From JAHJQQ01 sp032907525 (GTDB lineage: Bacteria; Pseudomonadota; Gammaproteobacteria; Thiohalobacterales; Thiohalobacteraceae): a stretch of 30,155 nucleotides of DNA. This document shows positions 22,391 to 30,144 of this stretch, in pieces (the stretch's first letter is position 1; each line of letters starts with the position of its first letter). The notes beneath the pieces are model-generated. The model was not told the DNA's origin, ran no database searches, and saw only the letters and a list, made by a program, of their open reading frames with translations. Position numbers and translations under genes: made by a program. The stretch covers positions 1 to 30,155 of the forward strand of contig JAJJPM010000007.1 of the NCBI GenBank assembly GCA_032907525.1. The letters are read 5' to 3'.

Positions 22391-23871
22391 GGCAACACCC
22401 GCGGGTTCACCCACTGCCGCAGGGCGTCGAACAGGTCGCCGGCCAGCAACCCCCGTTCGCCGGTAGCGGCCGCCGTGTCGCCTGCCAGGCCGTGGACCAG
22501 CGTGCCGGCCACCGCCGCCTCCGCCGGCGCGAGTCCCTGGGCGAGCAGCCCCGCGATCACGCCGGTCAGCACGTCGCCCATGCCGCCGCTCGCCATGCCC
22601 GGGTTGCCGGCGGAAATCACCCAGGTCCGCCGTCCGTCATGGACCAGCGTACCGGCGCCCTTCAACACGACGACACCGCCGCAGCGTGCCTGCAGCGCAC
22701 GCACCGCGGCGGGCCGGTCGGCCTGGACGGCTGCCGCCGTGCAGCCCAGCAGCCGCGCCGCCTCGCCGGGGTGCGGCGTGAGGATCCAGTCGTCGCGCCG
22801 CGCCGGTGCCGCGGCGAGCAGGTTCAGCGCGTCCGCATCCAGCACGCACGGCAGCCCCGCTCCCAGCACCGCGGTGAGCAGGCCGCGGGCCCAGTCGTCC
22901 TGCCCCAGGCCGGGACCGATCGCCATGACACCGGCGCGCGCCAGCAGCGGTTCGAGATCGGCGGGCGTCTGTACGCCCCGGCACATCAGCTCCGGCCGCC
23001 CGATGTTGAGCAGCGCGGCATGCGCCGGATGCGTGGCCACACTGACCAGACCGGCGCCGACCCGTGCCGCCGCTTCGGCCGCCAGACGCGCCGCGCCGCT
23101 CATGCCGGGCTGGCCGCCGACGACGAGGACGTGGCCGAACGCACCCTTGTGTGCGCTGCGCGCGCGCGGCCCGGGGAGCCAGGCGGGGAGATCCGCCGCG
23201 GTGACGCGCATGGCGGCCGGCTCTGTCCCGTCGAACACCGCCGCCGGCACATCCAGATCGGCCAGCCGCACCTCGCCCGCGCAGTCGGGTCCGGTGCCCG
23301 TGAACAGGCCGAGCTTGGGGGCGATGAAGGTCACGGTCAGCGCCGCCCGGATCGCCTCGCCCAGGATGGCGCCGGTGTCCGCCTGCAGGCCGCTGGGAAC
23401 ATCCAGAGACAGCACCGGCACGGCGGCGGCATTCGCCGCGGCCACGGCCGCCGCCCACTCGCCGGCGAGCGGCCGCGTCAGACCAGTGCCGAGCAGGGCG
23501 TCGACGATCACCTCGGCCTCGCCGAGCAGCGGCGGCGCGAACGGGCCGATCGGCACCTGCGCCGCCGCGGCGTCATCGGCGGCCGTACGCGCATCACCCC
23601 GCAGGGTCGCGGGATCGCACAGCCAGCCGACCGCCACATCCAGCCCGGCCTGCCGCGCGAGACGCGCAAGCACGTAGCCGTCGCCGGCGTTGTTGCCGGC
23701 ACCGCACAGCACGCGCAGCCGGCGCGCCTGCGGCCAACGTGTGCGCAGTGCCTGCAGCGCGGCCGCGGCGGCCCGCGTCATCAGCGCATAACCGCGGATG
23801 CCGTGCAGTTCGATGGCGCGCCGATCGAACTCGCGCACCTGCTCGGCGCGATACAGCCCAGACGATGTCAC
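22387..23871 (-). CDS. nnrD: Bifunctional NAD(P)H-hydrate epimerase / ADP-dependent dehydratase
   Basis: This fusion enzyme repairs hydrated NAD(P)H: the N-terminal YjeF_N domain epimerises and the C-terminal ribokinase-like domain dehydrates with ADP. Taking the GTG at 23871 (MTSSGLYRAEQVREFDRR, with GGGGA upstream) gives 494 residues; a further GTG at 23886 or the open frame up to 23994 are alternatives but lack conserved residues. GAGNNAGDGYV (57-67) marks the epimerase site. The kinase-like half begins near residue 235 with AHKGAFGHVLVVGG and holds TPHPGEAARLL and GNPGMASGGMGD (422-433, catalytic D433). It is divergent from queG and coupled to tsaE. Confidence 0.92.
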   Translation of the reverse strand: MTSSGLYRAEQVREFDRRAIELHGIRGYALMTRAAAAALQALRTRWPQARRLRVLCGAGNNAGDGYVLARLARQAGLDVAVGWLCDPATLRGDARTAADDAAAAQVPIGPFAPPLLGEAEVIVDALLGTGLTRPLAGEWAAAVAAANAAAVPVLSLDVPSGLQADTGAILGEAIRAALTVTFIAPKLGLFTGTGPDCAGEVRLADLDVPAAVFDGTEPAAMRVTAADLPAWLPGPRARSAHKGAFGHVLVVGGQPGMSGAARLAAEAAARVGAGLVSVATHPAHAALLNIGRPELMCRGVQTPADLEPLLARAGVMAIGPGLGQDDWARGLLTAVLGAGLPCVLDADALNLLAAAPARRDDWILTPHPGEAARLLGCTAAAVQADRPAAVRALQARCGGVVVLKGAGTLVHDGRRTWVISAGNPGMASGGMGDVLTGVIAGLLAQGLAPAEAAVAGTLVHGLAGDTAAATGERGLLAGDLFDALRQWVNPRVLP

Positions 23872-25868
23872 TGACGCATTCCCCACGACCGCCCGCCGGT
23901 TGTCCCGGCCGCAAAATAGCGCGAAACTCCCTGCCGTTTCCACACCGGTTCCCTTCCTCCGCCGCCATGCCGCCCGCCACCGACTATCCCGCACTCGCCC
24001 GGCGCATCAAGGACTGGGGCCGGGAACTCGGCTTCGACGCCGTCGGCATCGGCGGCACGGACCTGTCCAGCGACGAGGCACGCCTGCTGCAGTGGCTGGA
24101 CGCGGGGCGGCACGGCGAGATGGACTACATGCAGCGCCACGGCACGCGCCGCAGCCGCCCGGCGGAACTCGTGCCCGGCACGGTGCGCGTCATCAGTCTG
24201 CGCATGAACTACTGGCCGCCGCAGTCCCGGGCCGCCGAACACGTGCTGGACGATCCGACGCTGGGTTACGTCTCGCGCTACGCGCTCGGCCGCGACTACC
24301 ACAAGCTGATGCGCCAGCGCCTGCAGCGTCTCGCCGACCGCATCAGCGCCGACGTCGGACCGTTCGGCTACCGCGCGTTCACCGACAGCGCACCGGTCCT
24401 GGAAAAGGCCCTCGCGCAGCAGGCGGGGCTGGGCTGGATCGGCAAGCACACGAACCTGATCGATCAGCGCAGCGGCTCCTGGTTCTTCCTCGGCGAACTG
24501 TACACGGATCTGCCGCTGCCGGTGGACCCGCCCGCGGCCAACCGCTGCGGCACCTGCCATGCCTGCATCGATGCCTGCCCGACCGGCGCCATCGTCGCCC
24601 CCTACGAACTGGATGCGCGGCTGTGCATTTCCTATCTGACCATCGAGCTGCGCGGACCGATTCCCGAAGCGCTGCGCCCGCAGATCGGCAACCGCGTCTA
24701 CGGCTGCGACGACTGCCAGCTGGTCTGTCCCTGGAACCGCTTCGCCACGCGCACGCGCGAAGCCGACTTCGCGCCACGGCACGCCCTGGACGCGGCGACG
24801 CTGGCGGAGCTGTCCGGCTGGAGCGAAAGCGAATTCCTGGACCGCACGGCCGGCAGCGCCATCCGCCGCATCGGCCACGAGGCCTGGCTGCGCAACATCG
24901 CCGTCGCGCTCGGCAACGCGCCGACGACACCGACCACCGTCGCCGCCCTCGAGGCGCGCCGCGACGATCCGTCCGCGCTCGTGCGCGAGCACGCCGCCTG
25001 GGCGCTGGCGCGGCACCGCGCGCCGGCGCTTCGCGTGTTCCAGCGCCCACTGATAGAGGGCGTTGCGGCGCGCGCCGGTGATCTCGGCAGCGAGCGCCGC
25101 GGCCTGCTTGACCGGCAACTCGCGCAGAAGGATGGCGAGCACGCGCTGCGCCTCGGGCAGGACATCGCCGTCGGGCGGCGGTTCGGCGCCCTGCACCAGG
25201 ACGACGAATTCGCCGCGCGTGCGGTTCGGGTCCGCGGCCAGCCAGGTATGCAGCTCCGTCAGCGGACCGCCCTGGATCTGCTCGAAGGCCTTGGTCAGCT
25301 CGCGGGCGATCACGGCGTGGCGCTCGGGCCCGAAGATTGCGGCGAGATCGTCGATGCAGTCCCGGATGCGATGACTGGATTCGTAGAACACCAGCGTGCG
25401 CGTCTCGGCCGCCAGTGCCTGCAGCCGCGCGCGGCGCGCCGGCGCCTTCGCCGGGAGAAAGCCTTCGAAGACGAAACGGTCGGTGGGCAGACCCGCCGCC
25501 GACAGCGCGGCGATCAGGGCGCTGGCCCCGGGCACGGGCACCACGGGGATGCCCGCCTGACGGGCGGCGCGCACCACCCGGAAACCGGGGTCGCTGATCA
25601 GCGGCGTGCCGGCGTCGCTGATCAGGGCGAGATCCTCGCCGGCGAGCAGACGTCCGACGACGGCCTCGGTCTGCGCGGCCTCGTTGTGTTCGTGCAGGGA
25701 CAGCAGCGGCGTCGCGATGCCCAGGGCGGCGAGGAGCGCGCCGCTGTGGCGCGTGTCTTCGGCGAGGATGCGATCCACCGCGGCCAGCACCTCCTGGGCA
25801 CGCCGGGTGATGTCCGCGCGATTGCCGATGGGGGTCGCGACCACATACAGGGTTCCGGTTGCGGACAC
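23868..25868 (-). CDS. rsmI: 16S rRNA 2'-O-methyltransferase RsmI, no stop codon at the normal end
   Basis: RsmI methylates the ribose of C1402 in 16S rRNA. The GTG at 25868 has a strong GGAGGG six bases upstream. LYVVATPIGNRADIT (7-21), EDTRHSG (37-43), ISDAGTPLISDPG (83-95), VPGASALIAALSAAGLPTDRF and FYESSHR (161-167) define a full YraL/RsmI methyltransferase, with the C-terminal ITGARRNALYQWALEH at 263-278. Homologues end about there (near 25035). Here the frame stays open antisense through all of queG, giving a literal 666 residues, and stops only at TGA 23870-23868, which overlaps the nnrD GTG. Residues after about 278 look like non-biological sequence. Domain identity is certain; the true 3' end is not. 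Confidence 0.75.
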   Translation of the reverse strand: MSATGTLYVVATPIGNRADITRRAQEVLAAVDRILAEDTRHSGALLAALGIATPLLSLHEHNEAAQTEAVVGRLLAGEDLALISDAGTPLISDPGFRVVRAARQAGIPVVPVPGASALIAALSAAGLPTDRFVFEGFLPAKAPARRARLQALAAETRTLVFYESSHRIRDCIDDLAAIFGPERHAVIARELTKAFEQIQGGPLTELHTWLAADPNRTRGEFVVLVQGAEPPPDGDVLPEAQRVLAILLRELPVKQAAALAAEITGARRNALYQWALEHAKRRRAVPRQRPGGVLAHERGRIVAARLEGGDGGRCRRRVAERDGDVAQPGLVADAADGAAGRAVQEFAFAPAGQLRQRRRVQGVPWREVGFARARGEAVPGTDQLAVVAAVDAVADLRAQRFGNRSAQLDGQIGNAQPRIQFVGGDDGAGRAGIDAGMAGAAAVGRGRVHRQRQIRVQFAEEEPGAAALIDQVRVLADPAQPRLLREGLFQDRCAVGERAVAERSDVGADAVGETLQALAHQLVVVAAERVARDVTQRRIVQHVFGGPGLRRPVVHAQTDDAHRAGHEFRRAAAARAVALHVVHLAVPPRVQPLQQACLVAGQVRAADADGVEAEFPAPVLDAPGECGIVGGGRHGGGGREPVWKRQGVSRYFAAGTTGGRSWGMRQ

Positions 25869-25982
25869 GGCCGCCCTCCTCTCGTCGATTCATCCCGAAA
25901 ACCGCATCCGCCACGGAAACACGGACGGCGAGGATGCGGCGGGTTTTCCATTCCGTGTGCTTCCGCGTGTTTCCGTGGCTGA
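23967..25982 (+). CDS. queG: Epoxyqueuosine reductase QueG, no stop codon at the normal end
   Basis: QueG is a cobalamin-dependent iron-sulfur enzyme that reduces epoxyqueuosine to queuosine in tRNA. From the ATG at 23967, residues 1-351 form a complete family member: FTDSAPVLEKALAQQAGLGWIGK with D140, two 4Fe-4S clusters (C194, C197, C200, C204 and C220, C247, C250, C254), and a HEAT-like C-terminal repeat ending ALVREHAAWALARHR at about 25019. A stop is expected there. Instead the frame remains open antisense across rsmI to TGA 25980-25982, giving a literal 671 residues. The extra tail is arginine- and glutamine-rich and not recognisable. In the +1 frame, TGA TAG occurs at 25051-25056, so a one-base error is possible. 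Confidence 0.75.
   Translation: MPPATDYPALARRIKDWGRELGFDAVGIGGTDLSSDEARLLQWLDAGRHGEMDYMQRHGTRRSRPAELVPGTVRVISLRMNYWPPQSRAAEHVLDDPTLGYVSRYALGRDYHKLMRQRLQRLADRISADVGPFGYRAFTDSAPVLEKALAQQAGLGWIGKHTNLIDQRSGSWFFLGELYTDLPLPVDPPAANRCGTCHACIDACPTGAIVAPYELDARLCISYLTIELRGPIPEALRPQIGNRVYGCDDCQLVCPWNRFATRTREADFAPRHALDAATLAELSGWSESEFLDRTAGSAIRRIGHEAWLRNIAVALGNAPTTPTTVAALEARRDDPSALVREHAAWALARHRAPALRVFQRPLIEGVAARAGDLGSERRGLLDRQLAQKDGEHALRLGQDIAVGRRFGALHQDDEFAARAVRVRGQPGMQLRQRTALDLLEGLGQLAGDHGVALGPEDCGEIVDAVPDAMTGFVEHQRARLGRQCLQPRAARRRLRREKAFEDETVGGQTRRRQRGDQGAGPGHGHHGDARLTGGAHHPETGVADQRRAGVADQGEILAGEQTSDDGLGLRGLVVFVQGQQRRRDAQGGEERAAVARVFGEDAIHRGQHLLGTPGDVRAIADGGRDHIQGSGCGHGRPPLVDSSRKPHPPRKHGRRGCGGFSIPCASACFRG
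25910..25979. repeat. Inverted-repeat element between rsmI and lpoA
   Basis: A perfect 14 bp inverted repeat, GCCACGGAAACACG (25910-25923) and CGTGTTTCCGTGGC (25966-25979), brackets a second one, CCGCATCC (25902-25909) with GGATGCGG (25932-25939). The right side holds three degenerate direct copies of TTCCGYGTG (25951-25978). The TTCCGTG..TTCCGTGGC pattern is, as far as I recall, a widespread intergenic repeat style in proteobacteria. It lies in the 181 bp divergent gap (25869-26049), next to the candidate lpoA promoter. Confidence 0.65.
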
Positions 25983-26014
25983 AATGAGTTTTTCAGGTTC
26001 ATCCGCAGACGCGC

Positions 26015-26020
26015 TACAAT
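26015..26020 (+). promoter_or_regulatory. Candidate -10 element for the lpoA operon
   Basis: TACAAT (26015-26020) is one base from the -10 consensus and sits in the divergent rsmI-lpoA gap. The -35 (about TTCAGG, 17 bases upstream) is poor. If real, transcription starts near 26027, downstream of the in-frame ATG at 25984. That supports the GTG at 26050 as the lpoA start. Confidence 0.4.
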
Positions 26021-26049
26021 GGCCGCCACCCAACCGCAACCCGAAGCCC

Positions 26050-28080
26050 GTGCCGACGACCACCACACCGCCGTCTCCCTGCCGCCATCCCGCACGGGCC
26101 CTCGCCATCGGTCTCCTGGTCCTGCTGCTCGCCGCCTGCGCACCTTCCGTCAAGCGCCCGGACACCGCCGTTCCGGCGCCGGACGCCGAGATCGAGCGCC
26201 TGCTCGAGGCCGGCGACTATCGGGCCGCCGCTCAGCGTCTGCTGGCCGCCGCCGCGCAGGCCACGCCGCCGCGCAGCGACGAACTGCGGCTGGCCGCCGC
26301 CGAGGCCCTGCTGCGCGGCCGGCACGTCGACGAGGCGGAACCGCTGCTGGCGCAACTGCCGACGACCGGCAGCCCCGCCTATGTTACCCGTCTGACGCTC
26401 GCGCAGGCAGCCGTGCAGATCGCGCGCGGCGATGCCCAGGGCGCCCTGCAGCGCCTCGCGGCGATCGACGCGCTGGTACCGGATGCCTATCGCGTGGATT
26501 TCCACCGCGCGCGCGCCGCGGCCTACGCTGCCGCGGGCAATGCCCTGGAGAGCGCGCGCGAACATGTCTGGCTCGACGGCCTGCTCCCGCCCGAGGAACG
26601 CGCGGCCAATCAGGAGACGATCTGGCGCCTGCTCTCGCAGCTGCCGGATGCGGTGCTCACCGGCCTGCGCACCGCACCGCCGCCGGACGTGCTCAGCGGC
26701 TGGATGGAACTGGTGGAGACGCTGCGCGGCGCACGCGACGATCCCGAGCGGCTGGAGGCGGCGCTCGCCGCCTGGCGCGCGCGCTACCCCGGCCATCCGG
26801 CCACGGCGGAATTCATCGACCGCATGCGCGGCGTGGTCCTGCAGGCGGCCGTCCAGCCGGGACGCATCGCCGTACTGCTGCCGCTGAGCGGTACGCTCGC
26901 CGAGGCCGGCGCAGCGCTGCGCGACGGCATACTCGCCGCCTATTATCAGTCGCCGGACCGCGCGCGCGTGGATCTGCGCTTCTACGACACCGGCGAAGCC
27001 GGCATGCAGGTCCGGGACATCTATCAGCGCGCGGTCGGTGACGGCGCCGAACTCGTGCTCGGTCCGCTGACGAAGGAAGCGGTCGCCGAACTGACGCGCG
27101 CCGGCAGCCTCCCCATCCCCGTGCTGGCTCTGAATTCCGTCGGCGACACGGCCCAGCCCCCGGCACAGCTCTACCAGTTCAGCCTCGCGCCGGAAGACGA
27201 AGCCCGCGCCGTCGCCGACCGTGCCTGGCAGGACGGTCACCGTCGCGCGCTGGCTCTGTACCCCGACGGCGCCTGGGGCGAGCGCGTCCACCAGGCCTTC
27301 GTCACGCGTTGGCGGGAACTGGGCGGCACGGTGCTGGACGGACGGGCCTACGATACCGATCAGCGCGCCTATTCCAACATGATCCGCGCCCTGCTCAACA
27401 TCGATGCCAGCGAGCGGCGCCATCAGGCGCTGACCCGCCTGCTCGGCCGGCAGCCGGAATTCGAACCGCGCCGCCGCCAGGATGCCGACTTCGTTTTCAT
27501 GGTCGCCTACCCGCAGCAGGGCCGGCTGCTGCGGCCGCTGCTGCGCTTCCACCGCGCCTCGCGGCTGCCCGTGTACGCGACCTCGCAGATCTTCGCCGGC
27601 GTCGTCGATGCGGACCTCGATCGCGACATGGACGGCGTGCGCTTCTGCGACATGCCCTGGACGCTGCAGACCGAGCATCCGGCCGCGGATCTGCGCGCCA
27701 CGCTGGACCGGCTCTGGCCGGACCGCACACGGCAGTACTCGCGCCTGTATGCCATGGGGATAGACGCCTACCAGCTCACGCCCTATCTGCAGGGCCTCGC
27801 GACCGGCACCTTCGCCCGCCACCCCGGCGTGACCGGCGACCTCTACCTGGACCCGCAGCGCCAGGTGCATCGCGATCTGCAATGGGCGCAGTTCAGGAAC
27901 GGGCGGCCGGAGCCGCTGCCGCCGACCGCGCCCGTCATGGAACCATTCGACGACGGCACACTCGAACCCGACGGCATGGACCCTCTGCGGGACGGCATGG
28001 ACGACTATCCCGATGCGGAAACCGACAACAGCCCCGACGCCCTCGGGGATGCGCGGATCGACGCCAGGCCAACGCGCTGA
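26050..28080 (+). CDS. lpoA: Penicillin-binding protein activator LpoA (LppC/YraM lipoprotein)
   Basis: LpoA is an outer-membrane lipoprotein that reaches through the periplasm and activates PBP1A. With the GTG at 26050 the product is 676 residues. A 29-residue signal peptide (LAIGLLVLLLAAC) gives lipid-modified C30. Residues about 35-260 form an alanine-rich helical repeat region like the TPR-like N-terminal domain. From about 272 (GRIAVLLPLSGTLAEAGAALRDG) a periplasmic-binding-protein-like LppC domain extends to about 620, and a polar aspartate-rich tail follows. The ATG at 25984 is in frame but would give an unusually long pre-lipobox region and lies upstream of the predicted transcription start. 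Order rsmI-lpoA-yraN-diaA-dolP is conserved. Confidence 0.88.
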   Translation: MPTTTTPPSPCRHPARALAIGLLVLLLAACAPSVKRPDTAVPAPDAEIERLLEAGDYRAAAQRLLAAAAQATPPRSDELRLAAAEALLRGRHVDEAEPLLAQLPTTGSPAYVTRLTLAQAAVQIARGDAQGALQRLAAIDALVPDAYRVDFHRARAAAYAAAGNALESAREHVWLDGLLPPEERAANQETIWRLLSQLPDAVLTGLRTAPPPDVLSGWMELVETLRGARDDPERLEAALAAWRARYPGHPATAEFIDRMRGVVLQAAVQPGRIAVLLPLSGTLAEAGAALRDGILAAYYQSPDRARVDLRFYDTGEAGMQVRDIYQRAVGDGAELVLGPLTKEAVAELTRAGSLPIPVLALNSVGDTAQPPAQLYQFSLAPEDEARAVADRAWQDGHRRALALYPDGAWGERVHQAFVTRWRELGGTVLDGRAYDTDQRAYSNMIRALLNIDASERRHQALTRLLGRQPEFEPRRRQDADFVFMVAYPQQGRLLRPLLRFHRASRLPVYATSQIFAGVVDADLDRDMDGVRFCDMPWTLQTEHPAADLRATLDRLWPDRTRQYSRLYAMGIDAYQLTPYLQGLATGTFARHPGVTGDLYLDPQRQVHRDLQWAQFRNGRPEPLPPTAPVMEPFDDGTLEPDGMDPLRDGMDDYPDAETDNSPDALGDARIDARPTR

Positions 28081-28414
28081 AGACGCCGCCTGCGCCTATC
28101 TGCTCGCGCGCGGGCTGCGCCTGATCGCGCGCAATTTCCGTTGCCGCCGCGGCGAAATCGACCTCATCATGCAGGACACAGACAATCTGGTGTTCGTTGA
28201 GGTACGATATCGCCGCCAGTCGCGCTACGGTTCCGGACTGGAATCGGTCGACCGGCGCAAACAGGAGCGCATCGTGCGCTGTGCCATGCACTATCTGCAG
28301 CGGCACCCGCAGGCCGCGCGTTCGGCGGCCCGCTTCGATGTCGTAGCGCTGGCACCCGCGTCCGAGGGGCTGCGGATCGACTGGGTCCGCAACGCCTTCG
28401 ACGCCGGCCCGTGA
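28049..28414 (+). CDS. yraN: YraN/UPF0102 family endonuclease-fold protein
   Basis: This is a small predicted nuclease-fold protein of the UPF0102 family; its cellular role is not established. With the ATG at 28049 it has 121 residues and begins MRGSTPGQRAEDAACAYLL, like family starts. An alternative ATG at 28013 would add 12 residues. The core GEIDLIMQDTDNLVFVEVRYRR carries the conserved E-D-ExV(K/R) pattern of restriction-endonuclease-like folds. The start overlaps the lpoA 3' end by 32 bases in a different frame (68 with the longer start), implying coupled translation. It is followed by the SIS-domain gene after 43 bp. Confidence 0.88.
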   Translation: MRGSTPGQRAEDAACAYLLARGLRLIARNFRCRRGEIDLIMQDTDNLVFVEVRYRRQSRYGSGLESVDRRKQERIVRCAMHYLQRHPQAARSAARFDVVALAPASEGLRIDWVRNAFDAGP

Positions 28415-28457
28415 CGCAGCAGATCTTCACCCGACCCCGAGACACGACCCAGACACC

Positions 28458-29051
28458 ATGGACCTGCTCGCACGCATCGCCCAGCACTTCAACGACAGCA
28501 TTCAGACCAAGCAGCAGGCGCTGGACGCGGTCGCGCCCGGCATCGCCCACGCCGCCGAGGTCGTCACCCGCGCCCTGCTGAACGAACGCAAGGTGCTGGC
28601 CTGCGGCAACGGCGGCTCCGCGGCCGATGCCCAGCACTTCTCCTCGGAGATGCTCAACCGCTTCGAGATGGAACGCCCCGGCCTGCCGGCCATCGCCCTG
28701 ACGACGGACAGTTCCACCCTCACGTCCATCGCCAACGACTATCAGTTCGAGGACGTCTTCGCCAAGCAGGTGCGCGCGCTCGGGCAGCCGGGCGACGTGC
28801 TGCTCGCGCTGTCGACCAGCGGCAACTCGCCGAACATCGTCAGCGCGATCCGCGCCGCGCACGCCCGTGAAATGGCCGTCGTCGCCCTGACGGGCCGCGA
28901 CGGCGGCCTGATCTCCGACCTGCTGATCAATCAGGACGTGGAGATCCGCGTGCCCTCGATGTCCACGGCGCGCATCCAGGAGGTCCATATCCTGATCATC
29001 CACTGCCTGTGCGATCTGATCGATCACCAACTCTTGGGACAGGAGGACTAG
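28458..29051 (+). CDS. gmhA: SIS-domain protein, GmhA/DiaA family (phosphoheptose isomerase)
   Basis: GmhA converts sedoheptulose 7-phosphate to D-glycero-manno-heptose 7-phosphate for lipopolysaccharide; DiaA, its homologue in the same E. coli position, binds DnaA and promotes initiation. The 197-residue product has CGNGGSAADAQHF (49-61), the SIS phosphate-binding STSGNS (119-124) and RIQEVHILIIHCLCDLID. E64 and H177 align with the GmhA catalytic E65 and H180, whereas E. coli DiaA has Ser at the first position. The sequence therefore favours a working isomerase, although the lpoA-yraN-dolP context is that of diaA. As I recall, P. aeruginosa GmhA is also encoded here. Both roles are possible. 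Confidence 0.85.
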   Translation: MDLLARIAQHFNDSIQTKQQALDAVAPGIAHAAEVVTRALLNERKVLACGNGGSAADAQHFSSEMLNRFEMERPGLPAIALTTDSSTLTSIANDYQFEDVFAKQVRALGQPGDVLLALSTSGNSPNIVSAIRAAHAREMAVVALTGRDGGLISDLLINQDVEIRVPSMSTARIQEVHILIIHCLCDLIDHQLLGQED

Positions 29052-29054
29052 CCC

Positions 29055-29639
29055 ATGCACCGCCCATTCGCCCTCATGCTCGCGGCTGCCGCGCTCGGCC
29101 TGGCACAGGGTTGCGCGCCCGTGGTCATCGGCGGCGCGGCCACCGGCGTCACCGTGGCGCACGACCGGCGCACCGCCGGCACGTTCGTGGAGGACCAGAC
29201 CATCGAGCTGAAGGCCAACGCGGCCCTGCGCGACGATCCCGACCTGAGTACCCAGGCGCACCTGAACGTCACCAGCTTCAACATGATCGTCCTGCTCAGC
29301 GGCGAGGCTCCGAGCGAGGCGCTGCGGCAGCGCGCCGGCGAACTGGTGTCGAACGTCGAGAAGGTCCGCCGGGTGCACAACGAGGTGCTGGTGGCCGCGC
29401 CGAGCTCGGTGATGACCCGCAGCAGCGACACGCTCATCACCGCCCGCGTGAAGACGGCCCTGTTCGGTATCAAGGGCATGGAGGATTTCGATCCGACCCG
29501 GGTGAAGGTCGTGACCGAGAACGGCACGGTGTTCCTGATGGGCCTGCTGACGCGCGCCGAAGCCGATGCCGCGGCCCGCGCCGCCAGCGGCATCGGCGGC
29601 GTGCAGCGCGTGGTGAAGCTGTTCGAATACCAGGACTGA
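29055..29639 (+). CDS. dolP: BON-domain outer-membrane lipoprotein DolP (YraP)
   Basis: DolP is a dual-BON-domain lipoprotein that binds anionic phospholipids at the division site and supports outer-membrane integrity. The ATG at 29055 follows AGGAGG and lies 3 bp after the gmhA/diaA stop. A signal peptide ends in LAQGC (lipidated C20). Two BON domains cover about 45-113 (IELKANAALRDDPDLS...HNEVLVAA) and 123-192 (SSDTLITARVKTALFG...VVKLFEYQD). The length of 194 residues is normal. It is the last gene of the plus-strand block and converges with the macrodomain gene, leaving a 10 bp gap. Confidence 0.94.
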   Translation: MHRPFALMLAAAALGLAQGCAPVVIGGAATGVTVAHDRRTAGTFVEDQTIELKANAALRDDPDLSTQAHLNVTSFNMIVLLSGEAPSEALRQRAGELVSNVEKVRRVHNEVLVAAPSSVMTRSSDTLITARVKTALFGIKGMEDFDPTRVKVVTENGTVFLMGLLTRAEADAAARAASGIGGVQRVVKLFEYQD

Positions 29640-29649
29640 GCCGGCGGGA

Positions 29650-30144
29650 TCAGCCCTTCCGCAGCTCGCGGCGATACAGCTCCGCATCCTCCGCGCCGAA
29701 GCAGCAGGCGACGATCTCATCGAAGCGGTCTTCGTATTCGCGCATGACGGCCACGGCGATGCGGGTCGCGGCCTCCTTGGGATAGCCGTAGACCCCGGTG
29801 CTGATGGCGGGAAACGCGATGCTGCGCACCCCGTTCCCGAGCGCCAGCTCGAAGCTGCTGCGGTAGCAGGACGCGAGCAGTTCCGGCTCCCCCTCCTCGC
29901 CGCCGCGCCAGACCGGCCCGACGGTGGAGATCACCCACTTCGCCGGCAGATCGAAGCCCGGCGACAGCCGCGCCTCGCCGGTCAGACAGCCGCCGTGACT
30001 GCGGTTGTATTCCCGCAGCCGCGGCCCTGCGGCCCGATGGATGGCCCCGTCCACTCCGCCCCCGCCCAGCAGCGATTCGTTCGCCGCATTGACGATGGCG
30101 TCGACCTCGAGCTTCGTGATATCGCCTTCATGCACGCGGATCAT
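29650..30144 (-). CDS. ymdB: Macrodomain O-acetyl-ADP-ribose deacetylase (YmdB-like)
   Basis: This macrodomain protein probably hydrolyses O-acetyl-ADP-ribose or removes ADP-ribose from targets. The 164-residue product starts at the ATG at 30144, behind GGAGG. GDIT with D8 binds adenine, NAANESLLGGGGVDGAIH (19-36) contains N22 and D32, which align with N25 and D35 of E. coli YmdB, and FPAISTGVYGYP (111-122) is the phosphate loop. VGPVWRGGE also matches YmdB closely. In E. coli, YmdB additionally inhibits RNase III; nothing here tests that. The gene is complete and stands alone at the right edge of the window. Confidence 0.92.
   Translation of the reverse strand: MIRVHEGDITKLEVDAIVNAANESLLGGGGVDGAIHRAAGPRLREYNRSHGGCLTGEARLSPGFDLPAKWVISTVGPVWRGGEEGEPELLASCYRSSFELALGNGVRSIAFPAISTGVYGYPKEAATRIAVAVMREYEDRFDEIVACCFGAEDAELYRRELRKG

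Noticed and set aside
26014..27882. 622-codon minus-strand frame across lpoA
   Set aside because: Antisense shadow of lpoA; histidine-, arginine- and glutamine-rich composition with no domain, while the plus strand encodes a clear lipoprotein.
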